In this document: positions 28,553 through 38,188 of the stretch, one piece after another
Layout of the letters: every line of letters begins with the position of its first letter
Numbering within the stretch: position 1 is the stretch's first letter
DNA from: Paenibacillus tundrae
Lineage (GTDB): Bacteria; Bacillota; Bacilli; Paenibacillales; Paenibacillaceae
Direction: 5' to 3'
NCBI RefSeq assembly: GCF_036884255.1
Contig: NZ_CP145605.1
Location: forward strand, 3,720,001 to 3,784,000
DNA: 64,000 nucleotides
Position numbers and translations under genes: made by a program
The notes under the pieces: generated by a model
Told to the model about the DNA's origin: nothing
What the model saw: the letters and a program-made list of their open reading frames with translations, nothing else
Database searches by the model: none

Positions 28553-30187
28553 CTAGCGCACTAACAGTGATTCACGGTATTCCTGGGGCGTCATCCCCGT
28601 CAGCTTCTTAAAGAGGCGGGTAAAGGAATGAGCAGCTTCATAACCAACCTGTAGTGCCACCTCGCGCACCATTAGATCCGACTTATGCAATAACTCCTTC
28701 GCTTTACGAATACGGCAGTCGTCGATATACTCTGACAGATTGATCCCCATCTCTTGTTTGAAAAGTCTGGACAGATAGGATGGGTTAAAATGATTCAGTT
28801 CTGCCAATCTCACTAGCGAGAGATCCTTCTCTAAATTGTCCTTGATATAACGACCCAACGATTGGATTACCAGGTTCGTTCGTTCCTCTTCTGATGATCG
28901 CTTGAAATGAACCAATTCATCCGCAGTGCGGTACAGAGACTGCACAGCATCTTTCATGCAGGCATAATCGCCGAGTTGCAGCAAGCTTCGCTGGTCAGCA
29001 GTACCCTGTTGAAGCCCCCACCGATTGCACGTCGAGTACAGCAACAGCGCCAGATGATAGTAGGTCTCCATCGCTCGTTCCATCGTCATATCCTGAAGCA
29101 TTAGCTCACCTACAAGCTCTTCGAATATGTCATAAAAGGATTGAAATCGTCCGGTTTCCAAATATCCTGACATGACGTCTATGCGGCTTGATATTCGAAC
29201 CGGATCTTTCGCAGCCCCAGCAGTGAAAACTTCGTAATTATCGGTCAACACCATGGATACCCCATCGCCAATCTTCATCCACTGCAGCAATCTTAGCCGT
29301 TCATATTGCTTAGAAATCTGAGACCAAGCACATGCACGCCCACTTAATGTAAACGCGATGGACATTTCAAGAGAAGCGAAGCAAGCTTCCTGTACGAGTT
29401 CCAACGTACCCTCAATATAGCTAGTAAACGGATTGGGTGCGTGTCCCTTCTCTTTTATGGGCTGGAGCAGCCAGATGATATCACCATAATGATCCGATAC
29501 GCTAACATACGTTGCTTGTTCACTTAATAACGTAGAGCCAATAATACGGACGGAATCCTGAACCTGTCTGAGATTCGTTCCAGCATCTAGCGGTGTGTTA
29601 ATTCGACCAAGCACTAGATATACCGGAGCGTCCGCCTGCAATTCGATGCTTCTCTTAGTCAGTTCAGTTTGCATTTCAGACATCTCAGATAGAGAGAATG
29701 GAGCAGAGTTACAGTCCTGGAGCAATTGGCGTACATACTCCTCCTGCTGGAACACAGCCAGCTGAATATGCAGTTCACGTGACCGTTCCAGCCCTTCAAG
29801 CATGTGGTGACTCTGCCTGATTTCTTCCATCACCTGTTCCACAATGGTTAGCACTTTGTCGTAGCCTTCCGTTTTGAGCAAATAACGTACATTGGGCATT
29901 TGCAGCGCTTTGTACGCATAATCAAAATCGCTGTGTCCTGTCAGAAAAATAATGCGACATTGCGGCCAATGAGTCTGAATCTCTTGAGTGAGTTCCAGCC
30001 CGCTCATGCCTGGCATACGGATGTCTGTCAGCACAATATCGATTCTACTCCGCCGCATCCAGTTCAATGCTTCTAAGGCCGAATAGGCTTTGCATACGTC
30101 AAGTTGATCTGGCATATGCCTGGAAAATGTTTCATACAGACTGTCTGTAATGATTTCCTCATCATCCACAATCAGAAGTCGATACAT
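28553..30187 (-). CDS. YesN-type response regulator, AraC output
   Basis: About 544 residues. The receiver (1-120) has the acidic pair D8/D9, phosphoacceptor D55 (LTDIRMPG) and a Thr in FLTGHSDFDYA. A long helical middle region follows. The C-terminal AraC domain (about 440-540) has LVRLAELNHFNPSYLSRLFK and VREVALQVGYEAAHSFTRLF. The ATG at 30187 is used because GAGGGGG lies seven bases upstream, and it overlaps the kinase gene by 16 nt. It is the cognate regulator of the YesM-type kinase encoded just before it. Targets are probably carbohydrate genes nearby. Confidence 0.92.
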   Translation of the reverse strand: MYRLLIVDDEEIITDSLYETFSRHMPDQLDVCKAYSALEALNWMRRSRIDIVLTDIRMPGMSGLELTQEIQTHWPQCRIIFLTGHSDFDYAYKALQMPNVRYLLKTEGYDKVLTIVEQVMEEIRQSHHMLEGLERSRELHIQLAVFQQEEYVRQLLQDCNSAPFSLSEMSEMQTELTKRSIELQADAPVYLVLGRINTPLDAGTNLRQVQDSVRIIGSTLLSEQATYVSVSDHYGDIIWLLQPIKEKGHAPNPFTSYIEGTLELVQEACFASLEMSIAFTLSGRACAWSQISKQYERLRLLQWMKIGDGVSMVLTDNYEVFTAGAAKDPVRISSRIDVMSGYLETGRFQSFYDIFEELVGELMLQDMTMERAMETYYHLALLLYSTCNRWGLQQGTADQRSLLQLGDYACMKDAVQSLYRTADELVHFKRSSEEERTNLVIQSLGRYIKDNLEKDLSLVRLAELNHFNPSYLSRLFKQEMGINLSEYIDDCRIRKAKELLHKSDLMVREVALQVGYEAAHSFTRLFKKLTGMTPQEYRESLLVR

Positions 30188-31929
30188 TCCTTTTCCCCCT
30201 CTTTCCATTGGATTCGAATCGTAACTTTCAAGCCCTGTAACTCGCTACGGGATAGAAACAGACCGCTTTCTTCCCCATAAGTCAGAACTAGACGTCTGTG
30301 AATATTCGTTAATCCGGTCATTTCGTCCGCACCGGCCTCGTTGCGAATTCGTGCTTGAAGCAGCATGATATCTTTATGTTGCAACTCCCTCCCATTGTCC
30401 TCCACGATGATCTCGGCATACGTAGCTTCCATATGAAATCGAACGCGTAAGAGCCCCATACTTGTATTTCTCTCAAGACTATGTTCGTAAGCATTCTCAA
30501 TAATCGGTTGTATGATCAGTCTGGGTACCTGTATATGTTCCATGCCAGATGGCACTTGCCCGAACTCCATCTTAATTCGTCTAGAGAATCGTAATTGCTG
30601 AATATCGGTATATATTCGTGAATGCTCGACCTCCTCTTTTAATGGTACATAATCAGTGCCGTTGCGGGTGATGAAGCGAAAGTATTCACCAAGCATATTC
30701 GTAAACTGCTCGATCCGCTCCGTTTCTCCTGTTCTGGCAAGTGAGTTTAGAATGAAGAAGCTATTGTACAGAAAATGAGGATTAATCTGAGATTGGAGTT
30801 GCTTCAATTCAGCACGCTGCATCATCATTGTTTTTTTGAAATCACGGTCAATCAGTTGCTGTAGATTTTCAATCATGTGGTTGAAGCGGGCATACAAAAA
30901 TCCAAATTCATCTGTGCGATGATGGATGATCGGAATATCGAGCACGCCTCCCTCCATTTTCTTGAACCTCTTGACCAATAACAGTAACGGGATGTGTATC
31001 AACCTATAACTGGAGTAGAGAAAAGCTGCGACCGCAATAAAGGATGTTATTGCAAATATCCAGGCCCACTGATTGAACCTACTGAGTGGTTTGGTTACGA
31101 TTTTCTCAGGCAGATACGTAGCCACGGATAACCCTAACTTATCGATGTGAAGCTGATTCACATGATACATAATGCCGTCCACCTTCTTGCGATAGTTACC
31201 CTGCAGGTTCTTCTGACTGTACTCACGGTAACTGGCTAGAATGACGTCTCTCTGGTACTGATCCGAGATGGCGTGTCCTGTTCTATCCTCGATCAGCAGT
31301 GTGGCACTCTCTGGGTAGAGATTAAGCTCTGTTAATTCATGTTGAAATTGAGATGTATCTAGCTCCACCTGGATCACGAATAGAGGAGGCTCACCTCTTT
31401 TTCCCGTTAGCCTTACAGCACTTAGGTTCAAGGTATCGTCCTTTACAGTAAATCGAGAGTCCTCTTCAGGTAATGCCAAGCTAAAGTAATCAAAGGAATC
31501 CTTATCCAATTCATCAATGCCTTGTGTAGCCGAAATGCTCTTGTTGACTAATGGGATATGTACATAAACATTCTTAATATACGAACTGCTGTTTTTGAAG
31601 GCAGCCAGTCGTTCGGTTAAATAACCTAATGTTTCGCGTCGATCGACCTGCTCCATCATGTCCCAGAGGATCGCAAGACGATTCAATTTACGATCCTCTG
31701 CGATATCAAACTGCTGCAATTCCAACCATTCAATCTCCCTGCTCAGCTCTGTTGCATATTGACTCAATCGCCTATCCGTGGACAGGGAGATTTCCTGGCT
31801 TGCTGTATCGTAGCTCCAGTGGTACAAATACACACCCAGAAGAATCAGCGGCAATACAAAGATCAGATACGTCATAATTAATCGTACAAAAATACTGTTG
31901 AGCCACGACTTGGCAGGTATCTTCAACAA
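30172..31929 (-). CDS. YesM-type sensor histidine kinase
   Basis: About 585 residues. A first membrane helix (about 10-35), an extracellular sensor region of about 250 residues, a second helix near 290-310 and a HAMP-like segment precede a His_kinase domain. The phosphoacceptor is in QSQINPHFLYNSFF (His near 382) and the ATPase N-box in IIENAYEHS. The GGAGG at the gene start overlaps a GTG at 31938, so the TTG at 31929, eight bases downstream, is the better start. It is preceded by a solute-binding-protein gene 33 nt upstream, suggesting that ligand-loaded binding protein is sensed. Confidence 0.92.
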   Translation of the reverse strand: MLKIPAKSWLNSIFVRLIMTYLIFVLPLILLGVYLYHWSYDTASQEISLSTDRRLSQYATELSREIEWLELQQFDIAEDRKLNRLAILWDMMEQVDRRETLGYLTERLAAFKNSSSYIKNVYVHIPLVNKSISATQGIDELDKDSFDYFSLALPEEDSRFTVKDDTLNLSAVRLTGKRGEPPLFVIQVELDTSQFQHELTELNLYPESATLLIEDRTGHAISDQYQRDVILASYREYSQKNLQGNYRKKVDGIMYHVNQLHIDKLGLSVATYLPEKIVTKPLSRFNQWAWIFAITSFIAVAAFLYSSYRLIHIPLLLLVKRFKKMEGGVLDIPIIHHRTDEFGFLYARFNHMIENLQQLIDRDFKKTMMMQRAELKQLQSQINPHFLYNSFFILNSLARTGETERIEQFTNMLGEYFRFITRNGTDYVPLKEEVEHSRIYTDIQQLRFSRRIKMEFGQVPSGMEHIQVPRLIIQPIIENAYEHSLERNTSMGLLRVRFHMEATYAEIIVEDNGRELQHKDIMLLQARIRNEAGADEMTGLTNIHRRLVLTYGEESGLFLSRSELQGLKVTIRIQWKEGEKECIDF

Positions 31930-31962
31930 TACGTTCACCTCCTGATATGAAGGTTGAAGAAA

Positions 31963-33672
31963 TCACCTGTTGGCGCGTGATAAGGGAGACGGCTGGTGAT
32001 TCATTGCGGTATTCATTTTGAACCACGCATTCACCTCCGATGTGATTTCATCCCCACCCAGCTTGCGCCAATTCTGAACGAATTGATCGAACTCTTCTAT
32101 GGGGGAGCCGAGAATAATATTCATGTAAGCCTCAAGTTGTAGATCACGAAGAATGGTTTGCCGATCAATCATTGTGTCGGTGATTCCGCCGGTGAATTCG
32201 TCATTCAACAGCTGTCCATTTTGATCATAGGTATCCGCAATGCTGAAGGCACCTGTCGGACCATACGTTTGTTTCCAACCCCATCCGCTCTTCAAGCCTT
32301 CTGATTCATATGCAACAATTCGTTTATGGATCGCAAGCGCTTCGTTCTCCAAGCTCGAGAAATCTCCGGTCTCTCTGGCGTCGCGAATCTGACGATAGGC
32401 ATCCATATTTTTGGTGCCGGGAAAAGGCGTTACTGGGGATAGCATCCATACAGCCCGTGAATCGTCATTGTAATACGTTTCATATTCGGCTTCCTCACCC
32501 CAATTTTTGTCCAGATGCATGTTCATAAGCTTGACGACAATCTCTGGATAAGCAAAGCCTTTTTTTACTGCAAAGTACTGTCCTGTATTGGAACGAAGTG
32601 GTACCAAAAGAGCACGGTTAGACTCAGCAACAATAGGATAAGCCTGCCACTGAGCATGTGGATCTGTATCACGAGTAGTCTGTAGCATAAATGGAGCCCA
32701 CTGTTCACCATAGAGCATGCCAATCTGCCCGTCCTGAACTAAGCGGTACGCCTTATTTCCGTTTTTGTACGAAAAATCTGGATCAATCTGGCCTTCGAGA
32801 TACAACCTCTGCAATACCTCCAGCACTGTTCTCACTTCAGGTTGTATGCCACCATACGTAAGATCGCCATTCTCATCTTTGATCCATATATTGGGGTAAG
32901 CTCCGTAACCCGCCATGAATCCTGTAGCGCCCATTACGGGATCCCATAAATAGCTAGTTAAGGCTAATCCATACGTATCCTGTATGCCATTTCCGTTAGG
33001 ATCTTGCGCTGTAAACGCTTTCGATATGTGAAGTACATCTTCCATCGTTTCAGGCGGCTGTAGACCTAGCCTTTCCAACCAATCCGTTCTGATCCATAGA
33101 TATTGCGCTGTTTCAATGGAAGAAGAGGATTCCGGAATTGCCATTAGGTTACCGTCAATCGTGGCAGCATCGAACGCTCCCCTTCCCTCCGCTTCTAATA
33201 TTTTTTTTGTTAATGGAGAAGCGTGTGTTCGGTATACTTCAGTCAGATCTTCAATCAATCCAGCGTTGCTTAATTGCCTGAGCTGATATGGATTCACTTT
33301 GACTACATCCGGGAAACGACCTGCCGCAAGGGATACCCCCATTTTTTGATGATATACATCACCAGTAGCAATCCAATCATAGTGAATCTGAATGCCAAGT
33401 TCTTGTTCATATAAGCGAGTCCAACGATTGTTGGTAAGGGTCTCATCAGGCAACTGATCAATCATCCGCTGTATGTCTTCTCCGGTTTCCCTTACAAAAG
33501 AGACTTTAATGGGTGGGTCATACTTCCCTAACACCGTTGAAGATCGTTGCTGTTGTCCGTCAGACGAGGAATGTAATTGTCCAGAATTCCCTTGTGTATG
33601 GCCAGCGGGAATGCACACAGCAAGAACGATGATAAAGGTCCATCTAGATCTGTACAGCCATCTTTTATTCAC
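31963..33672 (-). CDS. extracellular solute-binding protein linked to a YesM/YesN system
   Basis: About 569 residues. A signal sequence (YRSRWTFIIVLAVCIPAG) lacks an obvious lipobox cysteine, so the protein may be released or anchored by its hydrophobic segment. The body resembles LplA-type binding proteins (LWIRTDWLERLGLQPPETME near 205; DPNGNGIQDTYGLALTS). The start is GTG at 33672, with GGGGG nine bases upstream. No permease follows; instead the next two genes are a histidine kinase and its regulator. This fits a sensing role rather than, or beside, transport. Confidence 0.85.
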   Translation of the reverse strand: MNKRWLYRSRWTFIIVLAVCIPAGHTQGNSGQLHSSSDGQQQRSSTVLGKYDPPIKVSFVRETGEDIQRMIDQLPDETLTNNRWTRLYEQELGIQIHYDWIATGDVYHQKMGVSLAAGRFPDVVKVNPYQLRQLSNAGLIEDLTEVYRTHASPLTKKILEAEGRGAFDAATIDGNLMAIPESSSSIETAQYLWIRTDWLERLGLQPPETMEDVLHISKAFTAQDPNGNGIQDTYGLALTSYLWDPVMGATGFMAGYGAYPNIWIKDENGDLTYGGIQPEVRTVLEVLQRLYLEGQIDPDFSYKNGNKAYRLVQDGQIGMLYGEQWAPFMLQTTRDTDPHAQWQAYPIVAESNRALLVPLRSNTGQYFAVKKGFAYPEIVVKLMNMHLDKNWGEEAEYETYYNDDSRAVWMLSPVTPFPGTKNMDAYRQIRDARETGDFSSLENEALAIHKRIVAYESEGLKSGWGWKQTYGPTGAFSIADTYDQNGQLLNDEFTGGITDTMIDRQTILRDLQLEAYMNIILGSPIEEFDQFVQNWRKLGGDEITSEVNAWFKMNTAMNHQPSPLSRANR

Positions 33673-33769
33673 GACGACATGCCCCCAGTTCGATTGGAAT
33701 GAACACATTCATTTTTCTATTATCTGGAATCTCCATCATTGTACAACATCTTGCATGGCAGGAGTAACG

Positions 33770-33794
33770 AAAAAGCCGCCATTTGGCGACTTTT
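33770..33794 (-). terminator. rho-independent terminator, GCCGC family copy 3
   Basis: The minus strand reads AAAAGTCGCC-AAAT-GGCGGCTTTTT, 27 nt after the GH43 gene stop. It separates the GH43 pair from the sensing operon. Confidence 0.9.
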
Positions 33795-33820
33795 ATACGT
33801 GTGCATCGTACATAGTTTGA

Positions 33821-35353
33821 TTACTTGATATGATAATTGAAATTTGAAAAATCAGCTGCGCCCCCGATCATTTCCGTGGAGTACAGAAACAGACCGATAC
33901 GGCAACCCATGAAATGATCTAGCTTATAGAACATCCGGTGAGTGATGCCGAGACTCTTCCACGCTGTACCGTCCCAATAGCCAAACGAACACTCATCCTG
34001 GTTATCTACAAAATTCCCTGTCGCTTGTAGTGTAATCAACGGGCCATCTATAGGAATCCGCGCATGCTCTGTCGCTGGCTCTTCATCAATCAGATTACCA
34101 AATATGCTCGAATCTTCGCTCTCTCTTGCCTGCATAACAAGGTAATACTGGCCTTCCTTTTTCGTGAGTGCAATCAGACCATACGTGCCGATCAGGAAGC
34201 ATAAACCAGCATAATCTCCATCATTCAAACCACTGCCATCTAGCGTAACCGTTGCTTCACAAGTCGGCCCCATCGAACGCTGAGTTAGTGTATTTACGGC
34301 GAAGGTCAGATTCGGGCTAAGTTGACCCGTTCGGATTCGATAAACTCCCGGCACTTCTGTGACTGACCAGAGCTCGTCGTGCGGTGTGTGATTCCACTGC
34401 CAAAAGTCTTGAAGACGCACCTTGCCGTCTTCCTGTACGGTGTACTCAAAGCAGTCACTCCCAACAAGTGGTCTATACGCATACCCCGGCCTTGTGCTCG
34501 CAATATCGATGGATTTGGGGGCTTCATTCGCAAATACCGGAATCCCCTGCTTGAATTGCAGAGGCACCAGCACAGGAATTCGCCCGACTGCTCCATGATC
34601 CTGAAATAACATGGCATACCAATCTCCGTTCGGCGTATCGACAATACCTCCTTGAGCTACACCTAAATTGAAATATCCCATGTCATCGTTAAACACTTCC
34701 CCGCCTACAAATTCACTATCCAAGGCGTCGGCCATATAAAATGCCTGTGTCCTCCGTCCTGCTGCCTTGGTCATATGAATGAGGAAAACGTAATACTTGC
34801 CCTGGATTTTGTAGAAATGGGCACCTTCATAACCAAGATAGTACGGTTGATTGTCTTTTACAATAATCCGTTGTATACCGCCGGGCTTTGGCCCAGAGAG
34901 GTCTGCGCTTAACTCGGTCAAATGAATCTCGGCATTACCATGCACTAGATAGACTCGTTCATCCTCATCAAAGAATAGGGAGCAATCATGATAAAATCCT
35001 TCCACAATTTGCTTCTTCCAAGGACCTTCTATCGTTCGTGATGTGTACAAATACGTCTTACGCGTATCATTAGCGACAAAGATAACATAAAACACGCCTT
35101 GATGATGCCGTAGAGACGCTGCCCACATGCCTTTACCATAAATTTGTTGACCATTCTCTAATCGCTGGGCAGGAGTGTTATCCAGCGTGTCGTACACATG
35201 CGTGGCTACTTCCCAATGAATCAGATCATACGACCGCAGGATAACGCAACCTGGCATCATATGCATGGTTGTGCTGACCATATAGTACGTATCCTCTACC
35301 CGGATGACATCAATATCTGGGTAATCAGCCCAGATAATTGGATTAGAATACAT
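33821..35353 (-). CDS. GH43 glycoside hydrolase with C-terminal beta-sandwich (xylosidase/arabinofuranosidase)
   Basis: A 510-residue cytoplasmic inverting glycosidase. The five-bladed propeller (about 1-300) carries D13 in WADYPDIDV (base), D123 in FYHDCSLFF (pKa modulator) and E176 in YEGAHFYK (acid). The C-terminal concanavalin-like domain (about 310-510) is the usual GH43_C2 module. GAGGTG lies ten bases before ATG. It is 61 nt downstream of a second GH43 gene and probably shares its transcript and upstream cre. It likely removes xylose or arabinose from imported arabinoxylan fragments; exact specificity cannot be read. Confidence 0.88.
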   Translation of the reverse strand: MYSNPIIWADYPDIDVIRVEDTYYMVSTTMHMMPGCVILRSYDLIHWEVATHVYDTLDNTPAQRLENGQQIYGKGMWAASLRHHQGVFYVIFVANDTRKTYLYTSRTIEGPWKKQIVEGFYHDCSLFFDEDERVYLVHGNAEIHLTELSADLSGPKPGGIQRIIVKDNQPYYLGYEGAHFYKIQGKYYVFLIHMTKAAGRRTQAFYMADALDSEFVGGEVFNDDMGYFNLGVAQGGIVDTPNGDWYAMLFQDHGAVGRIPVLVPLQFKQGIPVFANEAPKSIDIASTRPGYAYRPLVGSDCFEYTVQEDGKVRLQDFWQWNHTPHDELWSVTEVPGVYRIRTGQLSPNLTFAVNTLTQRSMGPTCEATVTLDGSGLNDGDYAGLCFLIGTYGLIALTKKEGQYYLVMQARESEDSSIFGNLIDEEPATEHARIPIDGPLITLQATGNFVDNQDECSFGYWDGTAWKSLGITHRMFYKLDHFMGCRIGLFLYSTEMIGGAADFSNFNYHIK

Positions 35354-35414
35354 GCTTTGTGTTCACCTCATTCTGATTCCTGCGTATATAAACACAGGTT
35401 ACGTTCTATTCTTA

Positions 35415-36941
35415 TTAAACTCTCTCGAACTTCCATTCTTGCAATAGGACAGCACTCGAGTGATCCGAAGATGCTTGAAGGACGATATACAGATCATGAT
35501 TCCCTTGCGAACCAGTAATTGCAGTTGACTGCTCATTCCATTGATCGGCTTCACTCGTTGACGGAATAGCAATCTTACCCACGATTGGCCCGTCTTCACG
35601 ATCAAGTCGCAGTTCGAGCGTAGCTGCTTCTCCTTGGTTAGAGAGCAACGCTGTAAAACCAGACGCACCATCTTCCCCAAAATTCACATTCGAGATCGCA
35701 ATCCAGCTCCCCCCATGCAGTTTACTTACAACCACATCAGATGCTGAAGTTAGCCCATGATCGGCGCTAGTTAATTGCAACGTGTTCACCCCTGCGCTCC
35801 AGCCAATTGTTGCCCCACTAATGGCTTGATATGGATCGAAGGAGTGAAGCTGACTTACACCTTGATAATCCGCCTGGATTGCCTTCAATCTACCCGTCGT
35901 TTCTTCGTATTGAATATGATTGATATGCGTTGAACGATAACCTTCTGGAATATCCATCGCTTGGCAGAGCGTCTGAGCATGGTAGGCGATGTACCATTTC
36001 TCCGCTAATTGAAAAATGGCATGATGATTGTTGCCGCCAATCCCGAAGAAATGACCTGGATTTTGAAGAATTGTGCCTTGATACGTCCAAGGCCCCATGG
36101 GCTGAGTACTCGTCATATAGGCAATCTCACCCGGTGGCGGATCACTCTCTGCACGATCAACTTCATGAAAATTAGAGCAATACGTATAGTAGTAGATATG
36201 TTGATGTTTATGTATCCCTGAATCCTCGAACATAAAAGGAGCTGGAATGACCTTAGCTTTACCAGTCACGCTGATCATGTCATCTCCCAATCGCATTACA
36301 CGGGCTGTATCAGGTCTTTCTGATTTCCCTTCAGGCACTCCGCCTCCAAAATATAGATACGCTTGATGATCTTCATCAACCAGCACAGCCGGATCGAAGA
36401 GCCAGGTAACATCTTCTACCCCTGGGGTTTCTCTTGTCACGAGTGCTTTCCCTATAGGATCTATCCAAGGCCCAACAGGTGTTGGTGCAGACAATACACC
36501 TATACCGCTAGCGTTATTGGCGAAATAAAGAAAGAAGCAATCTTGCCCGTCTAGCCTCCGATGGGCGGCCGCCGGAGCCCAAGACTGCGAAGCCCATGTT
36601 GCTGCGCCTTGAGGGCCTGCAACTCTGATCTCACCATGATCAGTCCAGTTGATCAGATCCTCTGACGAGATCACTGTAATCCGGTTAATCGAACTATAAC
36701 TGTTTTTCTGGGGTATCCCGTCCGAGTCATACTCGAGTTTGTCACTAGTCATATAGATATACACTCGATTATTGAACACCAGCGCATAAGGATCAGCTCC
36801 AAATTTATGCGCCATTAACGGATTAGCATTCGGACGAAGCTTGCCGATTTCCTTTGGTTGAAGTTCAGGTTGGACAGGTTCAACCGTGCCTTCCTTCTGC
36901 TCGCCAGCATGTGGAGTAACATGATGATTCATTTCATTCAT
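35415..36941 (-). CDS. GH43 arabinoxylan arabinofuranohydrolase (XynD-like)
   Basis: A 508-residue enzyme resembling arabinoxylan arabinofuranohydrolases (AXH), which remove arabinose side chains from xylan. Catalytic residues: D50 (KFGADPYALV), D183 (WLFDPAVL) and E239 (FMFEDSGIH). A CBM6-like beta-sandwich occupies about 370-508. Unlike secreted homologues it has no signal peptide and an acidic 40-residue N-terminal extension, so it should work on imported oligosaccharides. Two in-frame ATGs (36941 and 36932) follow a GAGGGGG run; either is possible. Divergent from an AraC regulator, with a cre-like site between. Confidence 0.88.
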   Translation of the reverse strand: MNEMNHHVTPHAGEQKEGTVEPVQPELQPKEIGKLRPNANPLMAHKFGADPYALVFNNRVYIYMTSDKLEYDSDGIPQKNSYSSINRITVISSEDLINWTDHGEIRVAGPQGAATWASQSWAPAAAHRRLDGQDCFFLYFANNASGIGVLSAPTPVGPWIDPIGKALVTRETPGVEDVTWLFDPAVLVDEDHQAYLYFGGGVPEGKSERPDTARVMRLGDDMISVTGKAKVIPAPFMFEDSGIHKHQHIYYYTYCSNFHEVDRAESDPPPGEIAYMTSTQPMGPWTYQGTILQNPGHFFGIGGNNHHAIFQLAEKWYIAYHAQTLCQAMDIPEGYRSTHINHIQYEETTGRLKAIQADYQGVSQLHSFDPYQAISGATIGWSAGVNTLQLTSADHGLTSASDVVVSKLHGGSWIAISNVNFGEDGASGFTALLSNQGEAATLELRLDREDGPIVGKIAIPSTSEADQWNEQSTAITGSQGNHDLYIVLQASSDHSSAVLLQEWKFERV

Positions 36942-37010
36942 TCCCCCTCGGATGGTTTGATCATGGCAGCTCTAAGTCATTCGATATACATTAGATTCGA
37001 ATCGTATATT

Positions 37011-37025
37011 AGTAAGCGTTTGCAA
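37011..37025. promoter_or_regulatory. cre-like site
   Basis: AGTAAGCGTTTGCAA lies in the divergent region between the GH43 operon and the AraC regulator. It keeps the central AANCGNTNNCA of the CcpA-binding consensus, with one mismatch at the first base. Confidence 0.5.
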
Positions 37026-37129
37026 CAAAAACAGCTTTGTGATAGGATGATTACATTTTAAGGTAAGCTGAGTACAATTTCATTGCTTAATCTGCTCTAT
37101 TTATTGCGTGAAATGACGGGAGGTACGCT

Positions 37130-38014
37130 ATGAACGGATCCTCTGAATATTTTTACGATCCCATTCAACCTGAGCTTCTGTATCAGCATCGAGTGACGAC
37201 CTATAAACTGGAAACGATCTATCATCGACATAATGCCTATGAAATTTATCTCTTCCTTCGTGGCAATGTTCATTTCTATGTAGAAAATCGCTGTTACCAT
37301 ATGGAGCGGGGGGATCTGCTCGTTATGTCACCTCAGGAGATGCACCGTGCTTTTATTTTGGATGAAACGGAGTATGAACGGATTACGATTAATCTTAAGA
37401 AAACATATCTACATCAGCTATCTACACCATCGACTAATTTATCATCCTGCTTCGATTATCGACCCAAGGGAAAAGGAAACATGATTCATCTGGACGAAGA
37501 TCGTCTGCAGCAGTTGTTGCAATGGACAGAACAAATTGAAGAATTACGTGCTTCCGATGCTTATGGTACAGATATCAAACTGAATGCAGCAACTGCTCAA
37601 TTGCTGATTATGCTGAATGTATGGTTTCACAACAATTCGTTTGTGCCTCACGACATCATGCCAGAGCTGGTACGTAACACCATGGAGTATATTGAAGAGC
37701 ATATCACGCAAGACATTACGCTAGGTAAACTTGCCGAAGAGTTCTATATGAACAGCACTTCCATCAGTCGCCAGTTTAAAAAGCACACCGGACTAACTCT
37801 CCGCTCCTACATTCTAGGTCGGCGTATTGAGCTTGCCAAATTCCACCTCTCTGAAGGGATGAGCATTACAGATACGTGCTTTCAATCGGGCTTTAGTGAT
37901 TACGCCAATTTTATTCGGAGTTTTACCAAATTAGTTGGCATCTCTCCAGGCAAATATATTAAGAAACGACGAGATACGTTCAAGTCTGCTGTGAGTTCTT
38001 CATCCAATATGTAA
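37130..38014 (+). CDS. AraC-family regulator with cupin sensor
   Basis: A 294-residue protein. The N-terminal AraC_binding cupin (about 25-150; HRHNAYEIYLFLRGNVHFYV and GDLLVMSPQEMH) binds a sugar effector. The C-terminal two-HTH domain (190-290) has LGKLAEEFYMNSTSISRQFK and ITDTCFQSGFSDYANFIRSF. GGGAGG lies seven bases before ATG. It is divergent from the two GH43 genes, which are its likely targets; the effector may be xylose or arabinose derivatives. A hairpin terminator lies downstream. Confidence 0.9.
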   Translation: MNGSSEYFYDPIQPELLYQHRVTTYKLETIYHRHNAYEIYLFLRGNVHFYVENRCYHMERGDLLVMSPQEMHRAFILDETEYERITINLKKTYLHQLSTPSTNLSSCFDYRPKGKGNMIHLDEDRLQQLLQWTEQIEELRASDAYGTDIKLNAATAQLLIMLNVWFHNNSFVPHDIMPELVRNTMEYIEEHITQDITLGKLAEEFYMNSTSISRQFKKHTGLTLRSYILGRRIELAKFHLSEGMSITDTCFQSGFSDYANFIRSFTKLVGISPGKYIKKRRDTFKSAVSSSSNM

Positions 38015-38079
38015 ATGGCTGCAATCTTGTACGAAACGAGCTGTCGCCTGCGAGGTTTGCGAAGTGGTATGTAGAATAG

Positions 38080-38121
38080 CCCAAAAACATCGAGTCAAGT
38101 ATCTGAACTCGATGTTTTGGG
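38080..38121. terminator. terminator between convergent AraC and binding-protein genes
   Basis: CCCAAAAACATCGAGT (38080-38095) pairs with ACTCGATGTTTTGGG, with one bulged A, around a 10-nt loop. It serves the AraC gene and possibly the opposite gene. Confidence 0.75.
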
Positions 38122-38188
38122 AGGATTTAATCCATTAATACCATTCATCAATCATCATTTAGATGGGCACAATGCGGTTTGATTTTTA

